Below, one piece after another: positions 30,245 through 41,074 of a stretch of 64,000 bases of DNA. The notes under the pieces are model-generated. The model had not been told where the DNA came from. It did no database searches and saw only the letters and a list, made by a program, of their open reading frames with translations. The stretch is from Plectosphaerella cucumerina (taxonomy: Eukaryota; Ascomycota; Sordariomycetes; Glomerellales; Plectosphaerellaceae): contig JAGPXD010000003.1 of NCBI GenBank assembly GCA_020746995.1, forward strand, positions 4,712,001-4,776,000, in the 5' to 3' direction. A program made the translations under genes and the position numbers. Numbering within the stretch: position 1 is the first letter of the stretch; each line of letters starts with the position of its first letter.

Positions 30245-31179
30245 GTCGTTCGTGAGGGGAGCTGTGTTCAGCCCGGCATGACGTCTGGGGGAACGATGCG
30301 CCGAGCGAGGGTGGGCGCAGGCAGGGTGAGAGGTGAGGTGAGAGGTGAGGTGCTGGTGATGTCTGGGGTGTCGTGTGAGGCTCGGAGCTGTTAGTGCAAT
30401 GCCCCGCTTTTGGCCGGCCGCCTAGCGTGGGAGCTCAGCAGCCGACACCATCATTCTTCAGACCCTGAAATGACGATGTTTTGGGAGCATGGATGGGTGA
30501 GTATTCTCAACAGTTGCTAGAGCCATCATGCCCAGACCATTCTTCAAGTCCATCACTCTTGCCAGAAGACTTGGACAGCAAACAATGGACCAATGACCTC
30601 TGATTGCGGTCGACGAAAGCGAGTTCAATTCCTCCAAAGTTGCTGCCATAAAAGCGTCCCGTAATGGATTCCTCACATCCCGCTCGGCGGCCGCTGATGA
30701 CCATCAGACGTCGGCAACCCCCCGCGCTAGGATCCGGGGACAGACCCCGCCACGGCTCATCACTGGACGGGAACCTCTGCCCTCCATGCGAGGTGCCTGC
30801 GAGGTGCCTCTGTCGCCGAGTCGAAAGCGCGGGGGTTCCGCTTTAGGTCTGCCGCCGACACCGGTGCGCCGGGTCCGTCCATAGCGGGGTCCCATAGCGG
30901 GGTCAAATCGCCGTGGCTCACACTGCTAGGCTAGTGCTGGGTCGTCCCTTCCCAAGTCCAGGATGAACGACTCACACAACGCAGAAGGAGCTCCCGAATA
31001 CCCTCGACCTTTTTTTTTCTCTTCTCCTCCATTTCTCACACTTCGTGACTCACTGTCCGGACTCTTCCCCTGAACTTCTTCTCGACCCCATTATCTATAA
31101 TTGACCTTCTCCTCCCATCTTCTTTTACTCCTCTAGCTCTGCAACACCCCCGGCAACTTCCTCCTGCCCCGCCATCATC
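30245..31179. promoter_or_regulatory. Divergent promoter region SDR / SER1
   Basis: This 935 bp region contains a short GAGGTGA-type repeat (about 30327-30352), a T run near the SER1 side (about 31011-31019) and a perfect TGACTCA. No gene is supported. Confidence 0.5.
31046..31052. promoter_or_regulatory. Gcn4/Cpc1 general amino-acid control element
   Basis: Perfect TGACTCA, 128 bp before the phosphoserine aminotransferase start. This is the classic Gcn4/Cpc1 binding site, and it fits a serine-biosynthesis gene. Confidence 0.6.
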
Positions 31180-32540
31180 ATGCCCACCCGCGCAGACATC
31201 ACCTACTTCGGCGCCGGCCCCGCGCTGCTGCCCACCGACGTCCTCGAAAAGGCCGCCCAGTCGCTGCTCGACTACCAGAACACCGGTCTCGGCATCGCAG
31301 AGCACTCCCACCGCAGCGAGCTCGCCACAAAGATCATCGACGAGGCAAAGGCCGACCTCGCCACTTTCCTCGACATCCCCGATGACTACGAGGTCCTCTT
31401 CATGCAGGGCGGCGGCAGCGGAGAGTTCTCTGCTTCGGTCTACAACCTGGTCGGCGCCTGGGTCACCCGTCAGAAGCAGGCCCTTCTGAAGCAGTGGGGC
31501 GCCACCGACGACAAGAACGACGCCGCTCTTCAGGACAAGCTCGTCGCTGAGCTGCGCACCCTGGTCGACCAGAAGCTCAAGCTCGACTACATCGTCACCG
31601 GCGGCTGGAGCCAAAAGGCCCACGCCGAGGCCATCCGCCTCGTTGGCCCCGAGTACGTCAACCTCGTCGCCGATGCCCGCAAGATCAACGACGGCAAGTT
31701 CGGCAAGATCCCCGACGAGAGCACCTGGAACCTCAGCGAGAAGCCTGCCTTTGTCTACTACTGCGACAACGAGACCGTCGACGGCGTCGAGTTCCCTGCC
31801 TTCCCCGCCTCTCTGGCGCCCGGTCCCGACGGCGAGGGCCCCATCGTCATCGCCGACATGAGCTCCAACATCCTCTCCCGCCGCATTCCCGTCAAGAACT
31901 TCTCCGTCCTCTTCTTCGGCGCCCAGAAGAACCTTGGCTGCACCGGTGTCACCGTCGTCGTCATCAAGAAGAGCCTGCTGCCGCCCAACACCCCCCAGCC
32001 CGAGCCCGCCCTGCTGAGGAAGCTCGGCCTCCCCATCGGCCCCATCGTCCTCTCCTACGAGACCATCGCCAAGAACAACAGCCTGTACAACACCCTGAGC
32101 ATCTTCGAGTAAGATCCCTGAGACCCCAACACCCTCAAACCCTTTTTCACTAACATGCCGTCCCCCTCAGCGTCTACATCGCCGGCCAGGTCCTCAAGAA
32201 GCTCCTCGCCACCTACCCCGACAAGGTCGACGGCCAGCAGGCCATCGCCCAGAAGAAGTCGGCCCAGATCTACGGCGCCCTCGAGGCCAACCCCGACATT
32301 TACCGCATCATCCCCGACAAGTCCGTCCGCTCCCACATGAACATCTGCTTCCGCGTCACAAAGGGCGGCGACGTCGACGCCGCCGAAAAGGCCTTCCTCA
32401 AGGAGGCCACCGCAAAGGGCCTCACCGGCCTCAAGGGCCACCGTAGCGTCGGCGGCATCCGCGCCAGCAACTACAACTCCATCACGCCAGAGGGCGCCGA
32501 GAAGCTCGCCGCCTTCATCCAGGATTTTGCCAAGGCGTGA
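31180..32540 (+). CDS. SER1: Phosphoserine aminotransferase
   Basis: PLP enzyme of the phosphorylated serine pathway (432 aa); it transaminates 3-phosphohydroxypyruvate with glutamate to O-phosphoserine. Exons 31180-32108 and 32171-32540, with a 62-nt intron, give the join SIFDVYIAG. Family features: FGAGPALLP at the N-terminus, LFMQGGGSGEFSA, DMSSNILSR and the PLP lysine (about Lys250) in FFGAQKNLG. The C-terminal domain has GHRSVGGIRASNYN, containing phosphate-binding residues. Length matches fungal Ser1. An amino-acid-control site lies in its promoter. Confidence 0.95.
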
Positions 32541-32780
32541 GAGAGCGAGCATTTGCTTTTCTGTGTAACAGATATCTTTTCTGCATATACCTTCCGGAGT
32601 TTATTGGGACAAAAACAAGGGACAGCAGAGCGCTTGTTTCAACACCAGGCGCAGGCCGGGGAGACGAAGGGCTTGGAACGGGAACGGGAACGATACGATC
32701 TAATGAAAGCCGTCTTAACACGATTGTCAATTTTTGTGCTGATATCACCCTCTATCTCATCACTCCGGGTCATTGAACCA

Positions 32781-34891
32781 TCACGCGCTGGTCTGCTCGC
32801 TCTCCAGCCACGCGGGTACGGCAGGCGGCGTATCCCAGCCCTCCAGGAAGCTATCCTTCTCGACGCCCTCACCTACCGGGCGAGCATACACAGCCGTGAC
32901 GAGCCAGCCACTCTCGCCCGCAGCAATCGTGTGCTGCAGCGTCGGGATGGTGGTCCTGTTCTCGACAAGGTTCGAGTTGGGATCGGCGTTGACGAGGTTC
33001 GCCCTCCGCTTCGAGCCATCCTCGAGAGCCTTGATACCAGATGCACCAGCCGCGACAGACACGGCAAAAGCACCCTGGCGACCATCGGCCCACGCCTCGG
33101 GTGTGTTGAGGTCGTAGTTGCCGATGATCTTGGGCGATGTCCCCTCCCCTGCCTCTACATCGTAGGGGTCAAGATACCGTCCCGTCGTAGCCGAGACATT
33201 ACGAATGGCAAAGGCGCCATCGGCCGTCATGACCTCGCGGCCCGCAGTAACATGGTGGATGCGGAGATGCCAGTTCGGCGTCGCCTCCTGCGGCGGCACG
33301 AGGATCGTCTTAACGGCGACATCCGGGAAGGGTTTCCACAGGGACACGAGCACCGGGGTCTGTGCATCCCCGCGCGTCTCGAGGCCAGCGTACTCGGACT
33401 TGCGCCGTGTCTTCCAGTACTCGCCGCCATCGTCGGAGAAGCCCAGCTGCGAGGCGAGGGCGTACTGCTCCAGGCTGAAGAGGCCGGGCGGCACCGAGTA
33501 GCCGAAGGCGCTGCTGTAGGCGAAACAGCCGTACTTGGCGTGCGTGCCCTTCATGGGGTAGCCGCATGCCTGGCCTGACGAGAGGAGCATGCAGTGGCCG
33601 CCGAGGTAGCTCATGATGTGGCCCGGGTGTTTCAGGGGCTTGGTCGGTGGGATGGATGGCCAGGCCTGTTCTTCCTCCGAGGTCCAGAAGGGGTGGTCGG
33701 CGGGCACGGCGAGACAGATGAATGCAAGGCAGGCCCAGTACTGTCCACGGTCAGTATGCTTCAAGCGCGAGAGGCAGGGTTACTCACTGGGCTTCCCGGA
33801 CTGTTATAGTTCTCCGTCATGTACATGTTCGGATACGAATAGCCCAAGCTCAGTGTACCGCTGGACGTCCACATGTCATTCTGCGTCTGCCACCACCGCA
33901 GATGCCGCATGACAATACCCTTGACGATACCCCACGTCAAAGGCGCCGGGAGCTCAACGTCAGCATAAGCCAGAGCCCCCCAGAACGACACCATGGCGAA
34001 ACGGTACCCGACGCTCCTGCCAAAGGGGATAGACCGCCCCTCGCGATCATAGTAGTGCACCAGGTCAAGAGCGACCGTCTGCGCGCGCTTCCTGAACTCA
34101 GCGGCGCGCTCCGGGTCCTCATCGCCAGCGAGCTTGGCGTACATAAGCTGCAGCAGCTGAATGGCGAAGCTGGAGGAGTAGTAGTCCATCATGTGAATGC
34201 CCTCAGGTCCGTCATTCGACCATCCGTCTCCGCGGTAAAACGTATCGAGGTGGGCGATATCGGCGTCGAGACGTTCCTGGGAGAACTTGCCCCCGTTCTT
34301 CTTCAGGCCGAGGTTGGCAAAGACGCGGAACCATAGCCAGTTCGTGTTCGGCATGCTGCAAAGTCACACTGTCAGCGTGAAAGAGATACCAGGTAGTGCT
34401 TCCACTTACTTCTTCTCATTGATCGAGTTCCCCAGCCACGACTCGACATTATCCCTCTCCCTGGCCGAAAGCGATTCCCAAAACACAGGCGCGACAGCCA
34501 AGGCGAAGCCCATGGGACACATCTCAACCATGCGCTGATCATTATCCCGGGGATGGCCCCAGTACTCGGGACTCTCAGGGTCGGTGCCGGTCTTGATGCC
34601 CTGCACCCACCACTCGGTGCCACGATACTCACCACCACCGGCCAACAACGCCGAAAGACCCCAGATGGGCCTCAGGATGCCCTCGACCTCAGACGCCGCC
34701 TGGTCGAAGCGCACCGCGGTGCCGCCGGGACACCGGACGCGGCCCTTGGCGGGCGAGAAGAAGGGCTCGAGGGGATCGAGGAGGGTGCGGAGGAGCTCCT
34801 GGACAGAGGCGCGGTCTGTCAGCTTGACGCGCGAGAAGGGGTGGGCGCCGTCATAGCCCAGGACGAGGCCGGTTTTTGGTTCCGCCGTCAT
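32781..34891 (-). CDS. DUF2264-domain protein
   Basis: Three exons, 34891-34410, 34355-33788 and 33740-32781 (introns of 54 and 47 nt), give 669 aa. The joins are supported by continuity: SINEKNMPNTNWLWFRV and NSPGSPYWACLAF. The N-terminal two-thirds is the DUF2264 domain, with GTEWWVQGIKTGTDPESPEYWG and NMYMTENYNSPGSP; it is helical and toroid-like, resembling unsaturated-uronyl hydrolases and lyases. A beta-rich C-terminal domain follows. There is no signal peptide. DUF2264 proteins occur in bacteria and fungi and are thought to act on plant-type polysaccharides or oligosaccharides. The precise reaction is not established here. Confidence 0.82.
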
Positions 34892-35741
34892 GGTGACTAT
34901 CTGCTCGGTGGTGCGTTGGTGTATAGAGTGCGAAAGGCAACAAGACGAGGTCAATCCCACGAGATGACGATGGTCTTTGTACGCACAACGACACCCAGGA
35001 TGACATGCCACCAGGGAGCTCCCCCGCGCGCAAAGATCCACCGAGCCAGGAAGCTCTGGCGCCAACGCCAACCCCCCGCGATCCTACACTGCCTTTACCC
35101 CGAGCCCAGCCCGGGGGCGGGGAACAGGGCCGAATTACTCCGGCAATCATAGGCCTTGTACAGCCCGGAACAGCCTGCGTCGGGTGGGAAAAGGGGGGTT
35201 GCTGTCACTGCATTATTCTCCCGGGACCCCTCTCTCCCCCACGTCCGGGCCTAGGGAGCTTGGGAGCTTAAAAGGATCGTCACCATCAGAGAGGGGGGGA
35301 AGAAGGTGGGGGTGCAGTCCTGGGAGCTAGTTAGCCTGAACGGTAAAAAGGGGGGAGGGGAAAGGTGGCCGAGAGCCCCGAGCCCCGAGCACAGCCTCTG
35401 TCACACACAGGAGGGTAGGACTTCATTGTGCACGTCGACCTCGTCACTCATCACGCGACAGACAGACCGGCGCCTGGCCACAACCCATCACGACACTGCG
35501 GGCTCGTCTTGCTGTATGTAGATTCCAATAGGTGCTTATTGAATATGAAGTTCCTCTCTCTCTCTGCAGCCGTGCGGCCGAGGGCCGGGACAGGCCCATC
35601 GGTGCCCCCCGTCTCCCTCCGGCCGCCGCTCGACAGTAAACATTATACTTTGTATGTGTGTGGGGGGTGGACGTCTCAGGGAACGCTGTATGCGCGAAAC
35701 GGCCGAGGCGTTGTTGACCCGGAAGAACCGGACGGCGACTC
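34892..35741. other. Intergenic between DUF2264 gene promoter and formin 3' end
   Basis: 850 bp between two minus-strand genes. It contains the DUF2264 promoter and the formin 3' UTR, with a G-run-rich part near 35290-35360. No gene is supported. Confidence 0.5.
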
Positions 35742-38700
35742 CTACGTGTCGGCCGGAGTCTCCTCGATCGTGGGCGTCGGTGGCACCTCTTCCTTCCCTT
35801 CGGCGGCTGTGACCGAGTCGCCGCCCTCGCTCGTTGAGCTGATGGTGCTCGCCTTTTCCCTGCGCCGTCTTCTCATCTTGCGCTCCTCCTCGGCCGTCTG
35901 CCTCCTTGACCGCCGGATGCTCTCGCGCTTCTCCGGGTCGTCGTCGTCCGCGCCATCGCCGCCGCGCATGCCCTGGAGCATCGCTGCCGCCCGACTGGCC
36001 ACGTCGTTCTCCTCGTCGCCGTCTCGTGGTGACGAGAGCCCTGGGCTGAGCAGCCCCGCACCCTCTTCCGATACCGTGGGCGACTTTTCTGATTGTAACG
36101 TTGCCTCGACCTCGGGAATCTCGTTGAGGTCGGGGATCTTCTGCCCCGATGCGATGCGCACCTGGTGCCTGTCCTTGAGGCGGGCCTTTCGTCTGCGGTC
36201 CCGCTGATCCCGCGTCTGCGGTGCGGCCGCTCGGAGCTTCTCGAGGAGCGAGTCCATTGCGCCCGCGCTAGAGGGCGATGGCGGTGCGCCCTCGATGCTG
36301 GCCATGTTGGAGGGCTTGAGCTGTGCGTGCTTGCGCTTCATAGACGCCTCGTTGCGCCTGCGAGTCTCCTCGGCCGCCATGTTCTTCTGCCGCGACTTCT
36401 TCCACTCCATGAGGAAGATGGCGAGCTTGGCGAAGAACTCGCGCCGCGCCCCGTCCTCCGTTGGGTCCTCGCCGTAGAACACCATGATGTCGTTGTACGT
36501 CTTGACCATCTCCTCCAGGTAAAGCTCCATCTCCTCCGCCTTTCTCCTGGCGTCCTTCATGTGCCTCTGCACAATCTGTCCCACGCGGTCCTGGGGGTGG
36601 AACTTCTTCGAGTCGCTCAGGTTGCCCGAGTCGAGCGACATCTGTATGTTGCGCACGTTGTCAATGTACTTCTTGGCGTCCGTCTGCAGCTGCTCGATGC
36701 TGATCTTCTGTACCGTCATGATCTCGGCAATGTCGTTTGCGAAGCCTTCCCATTCAGGGTACTGGTGACGCACGATGCGCTCCACCAGATCCTGGAGCGT
36801 GGACTCGTTCTTGTCGTCCTTGACCATGCCGAGACGGGCCAGGGAGCTGAGCTTGAAGCCACGCGCCTGCTTGTTGGCGTCGTTCATGTAGTTGCCAATG
36901 TCGAGGATCAATCCCAGCACGTTCATTAGTGAAACGGAGTCGCGCAGTGCCTCGGACATGTCCACAACCTTCCGGATCTTTTCCGTAATCTCGTCGTACT
37001 CAGTCTCGAACGTTCTCGTGAGCGCCAGGGCGCGCATCCTGCTCTTCCAGTAGTGGTGCAGTTCGAAAGCCGTGTATAGGTAGATCTGGTCCTCCCGGGT
37101 GAGTTCGGTCGGGTCCTGTTCACGGTTCTCCTTGTCGGCGTCAGCGCCCGTCCAGTCCTTGCTGTACGGCGCCATCTGCTTGGACGTATTGTCTGGGATG
37201 TTGCAGAGATCATCCTTCTGCAGGAACTCCATGATGACCGTGTTGTTGAGAATGTCGTTGTCACAGTGAATGATCATCTGCGCAATCTTTTCAACCGATG
37301 ATTGCGATAGCTTGGCAAGCGCGATGGCTGGGAGACAACGAAGTCAGCTTTAGCTCGCGGGAAATCATGGGACGACTTACCATAGGCCTTGCGGAGATCC
37401 GATGAGATGATCTGCTTCTTGTCGTCCTTCTTATGGCCGCCCTGGCCGATCCGTTTCGTCTCCTTGGCCATGAAGAGCTTCTCGACCTCGTCCAGAATAC
37501 CTTTCTTGCTAAGTTCAATGTACTTCTCCTCACGCTCTTCCGCAGATGGTGTATGTGCAGCCCAATGCGTAGTCATGGTCGAATCCACCTTGTCCCAGTG
37601 CAGGGCCTTGAGCTTCTTCTTGGGCCGAACGACCGGCAGGCCGATGGTGTTTCCACCCATGAAGGGCGTAGCCTGGGAAAGGAAGTGACCGGAGATCGCA
37701 CCGGGCATCGGCGGCGGCGGAGGCGGGGGCATGCCCGGGGCGCCACCCATCGGGGGAGGCGGAGGAGGCGGGGGCGGCGGCATGCCCATCCCCGGCATCG
37801 GCGGCGGTGGCGGCGGTGGTGGAGGCGGCGGAGGAGCGTTGAAGCCGGGTGCACCTGCCATCACTGGTGGCGGCGGCGGTGGCGGCGGCGGCGGGGGTGC
37901 ACCGGCCTGACCTGGCAGAGGCGGTGCTCCGGGCGGAGCAGTGCCGCCCGATACAGCTCCTCCTGCACCAGTGATCTGGATCTTGGGGGTGTCGGCGTCA
38001 GAGGGGGTGATCGGAGACCCGGCCTCGAGGCTCGGGTGTGACGGTCCTGTCGCGGTGGTCTCATCCTCCGAGTCGCTGGCGTCATATCTCTTGACTTTGC
38101 CGACCATCTCGCCGTACAAGGCGGCCTGCTGCCGAGGATCCATGACAGGGGGCCTGCGGAACTCGACTACGCGAGGCTTCTCGTAGATCACATCGTCGTC
38201 CATGTCGTCGGTCATGTCCTCGTCGCCCTCCTCGTCGAGGACATCGCCAGCCATGCCGCGGCCGCCGGCGTTGACCGGCTTCCGGCTGATCTTGGTGTGG
38301 CGTTGGACGCTGCCGAGCATGCTATTGGTGAAGTCGCGAGGCGGCGTGCCGGCACCCTGGGGCCCAGCACCCGCTTCGTCCATCTCCTCGCGCAAGGCGC
38401 GCAACCTGTCGGAGGGGCCAACGTTGTCGCCCCAGACGCGGCCCTCGAGCTTGAATTGGGTCTTCTGGCGCTCGATCTGCATCTGCAGGCGCTCCATGAG
38501 GCGCTCGCGGTCCAGGATGCCCTGAGTGCGGGCTGGATCGTCCTCGCCTGGCTTGGCAATGCCCTTGACGGCGTTTGACGCAGCGACGTCCTGAGCGTCC
38601 CGGAGCATGAGGTAGAGCTCTCTCGTTTCGAGCTCGTAGCGCTGGGCCTCTTTCTGGCGCAGCGTCTGGATGTTTTCCAGCTCCGCCTTGAGGCCTTCGG

Positions 38701-41074
38701 CCTGCCGCCTTTGGGCGTCGATGAAGCGCTGCTGCTCATCCAGCTGCTTCTGCATCTTGGCTACCAGGCCGTCGGCGCCCAGCTCCAGGCGCGCCTTCAT
38801 CTCGTCGCGCTCGGCCATGGCGGCATCGGCGAGCTGCCGGGCCTCGACCGACTCGTCCAGGGCCTGCCGGGCCTCGGAGTCCGTGTGCAGCTTGTCGAGG
38901 AGCGTCTGCACAGTGAAGTTAAGGCTCTGCTTGAGGTCCATGTCCGGCAACCGCCGATCCATGGCCACGTAGCTCAGCATCGAGTCAACGAGCTGGAACA
39001 TGCGCAGGCGCTCCTCGCCATCGACGTCTCGAATGAGCAGCAGGTGCTGCAGAGCAGAGGTGAAGTAGTCCTGGGTCTTGGTACCCTGGAGGCGCTGCTG
39101 GATGGCGTCGGCGATCTGCACGGGGTCGGTCAGGTCCCTAACCTCGGCGTCGAGGCTGTCCTTGATGCTGCTGCCCTGGCGCTCGAGCATGTCCTCGTAG
39201 TCGATGGCCTCATTGGTCCGGAAGCGTTCGATCTGCTTGTCGATGAGGTCGTACTGGAACGTCTCCATCTTGGAGAGGATCCTCTTGAAGCCACATGCTG
39301 TGAACTGGGCGCGGATATGGATCCTCGTCTCGAGGTCGCGCGGTGTGTCGACAATCATGTTGACGAGAATCATGGTGGTGACGGCGTACTCCATGAGGAG
39401 GTTCTCCATGCCGATGCCGCCGCTGCGCACCTCGTCGCTGGCGCCGACGAGACTGCCCATCTTGCCGCGGCCGTCGACGGTCACCTCAACGAGGCGCATC
39501 CATGCGTCGAAGCGGCCATTCTCGCCGGCCTGCGACTTTGCGGCGTCGAGGGCCTGGATGACCTTGAGGTGACCCTCACCCTCGGCCCAGTGACACAGGA
39601 AGGTGAGAACTTCGCTAACGAGCTTCCGGGTCATAAGACGCGGCGAGATGAGCGAGGTGGCCAAGGCGAGGACGACCTGCTGGTGCGCCAGGGCGTCATC
39701 TGCGCCAAACTTATTGTTCATGAGAGCCTTGAGGCATTTGATGATTTCGTACTCGCGGTCAAGGCTCTTTTCGGAGCCCTTCTGGTCCTGGGCGGGACCG
39801 AGGGCGGTCTTGCGGTTCAGCTTGAGGAGGACATTGGTCAGGGCGACCTGGCCCTGACACTCGATGAAGCGCTTGACCCATCCTATCTGTTGCGTTCTCA
39901 AGTTGACCTCCAGGCTGCCGAGACCCTTGATATCGAGCGAGTTGTCCATAACGCGGCGGACGTACCACTCGGGCGAGCCCTCCTCGTCGGAGGAGACGAG
40001 GATGTCGGGGGTTTGGAAGTTGCTGCCGGGGCGGGCGGTGAGCCTGCGCTTCTGCTCGCCCTGCCACTCGGTGAGGCGGTCCTGGTGCAGTAGCGTCCAC
40101 TTCTTGGCGGCCGGGTAGGCGACCATCTGGCGGCGGGCCTGGTCGGGCAGGTTGTGCCAGCCGCGCTTCTGCATGAGGGCGAGGAACATCTGCTCAATGA
40201 CGGCGTCGTCGTCGGGTTTCGGGAAGTAAAAGCTGTCGTGCGAGCCGCCGGCGCCGGGCAGCGGTGTTCCCAGCATGCCGGGGAACTTTGTGAGGCGGTG
40301 GGAGTCCCGGTGGGAGGAGTAGGAGCTTTGCGAGGAGGCACTGGGGAGGGCTGGTCTGGATAAGCGATACGGACTGGAGGCGTCTTGGGCATCGCCACGG
40401 TTACCTGAGAAGACGCTGAGGTTGTCGCCTGAGTTGCGGGCGGGGGCCATGTACGAGTCGTAGCGGCCGGGGCCGCCGCCGCCGTTGTTGATGGTGCTCG
40501 CGACGCTCCCACGCGGTGGCCCGCCGGGCCCCCAGTGCTGCAGTTGTGTCTGGCGGCCGGTAGTGGCCATTGTGACGTTGGGCATGCCCGGGGGCGGGCG
40601 CACGGAGACGTGGGAGGCATGAGAGCCGGCGTAGTTATTATTGGGGGCCATGCCGGCGGCGGGGGAGGAAGGGTCGAAGTTCGGGTACTGGTGGAAGTCG
40701 CCGGTGAGCTTGTTAAGCTGGTGCGGCAGAGGTTCGCGGCGCACGGGGAGCTGGTCGGGCTTGGGGAGGTAGTCGACGGATATGGGAGAGCGCGAGTCTG
40801 CTTGGATGCTGTCGTAGGGGATACTGGTCATGACACCAGCCTGGACATTGTAGCCGTCGGGGGTGGGGGTGCCGTCGAAGGAGATTGTCGACGATTCTCG
40901 CTTGTGATGGCGGGATGTGCGCGAGGCCAATGTGCTGGAGGAGTCGTTTGTGTCGGCCGCGGCGAGGTGCCTGGCGTCGTCGGTGGAGGTGTATCGCTTG
41001 CTGTCCTTGTTCCTGCTCCTAGAGAAAAAGGATTTTCCGCCCGAGGACTGCCTCGACTTGTCGCTGGCGGACAT
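35742..41074 (-). CDS. BNI1: Diaphanous-type formin (Bni1/SepA)
   Basis: Actin nucleator for polarised growth and septation (1759 aa). Exons 41074-37381 and 37327-35742 join across a 53-nt intron to give LRKAYAIALAKLSQSSVEK inside FH2. The order of domains is standard: a Ser-rich N-tail; a GTPase-binding/FH3 region from about residue 260 (IEQMFLALMQKRGWHNLP) to 700; a long coiled coil about 740-900; an FH1 domain about 1030-1160 with several poly-Pro runs; and an FH2 domain about 1170-1590 (KLKALHWDKVD, GNYMNDANKQARGFKLSSL). A DAD-like basic autoregulatory segment follows near the end (SIRRSRRQTAEEERKMRRRR). It should act at hyphal tips downstream of Rho/Cdc42. The 5' flank is long (2.3 kb). 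Confidence 0.95.
37690..37945 (-). repeat. FH1 polyproline low-complexity tract
   Basis: CCN-rich repeats encode four poly-Pro runs of 7-12 residues. The plus strand is correspondingly rich in GGN runs and could be prone to slippage or G-quadruplex formation. Confidence 0.8.

Noticed and set aside
30327..30352. Short GAGGTGA-type repeat
   Set aside because: Only a few imperfect units with no spacers; not a CRISPR or satellite array.
32553..33578. 341-codon plus-strand frame opposite the DUF2264 gene
   Set aside because: Overlaps a conserved coding exon on the minus strand and shows no recognisable domain.
38711..40093. 460-codon plus-strand open frame opposite the formin
   Set aside because: Antisense shadow of the GC-rich formin coding strand; no family motifs, and the minus-strand frame has clear formin domains.
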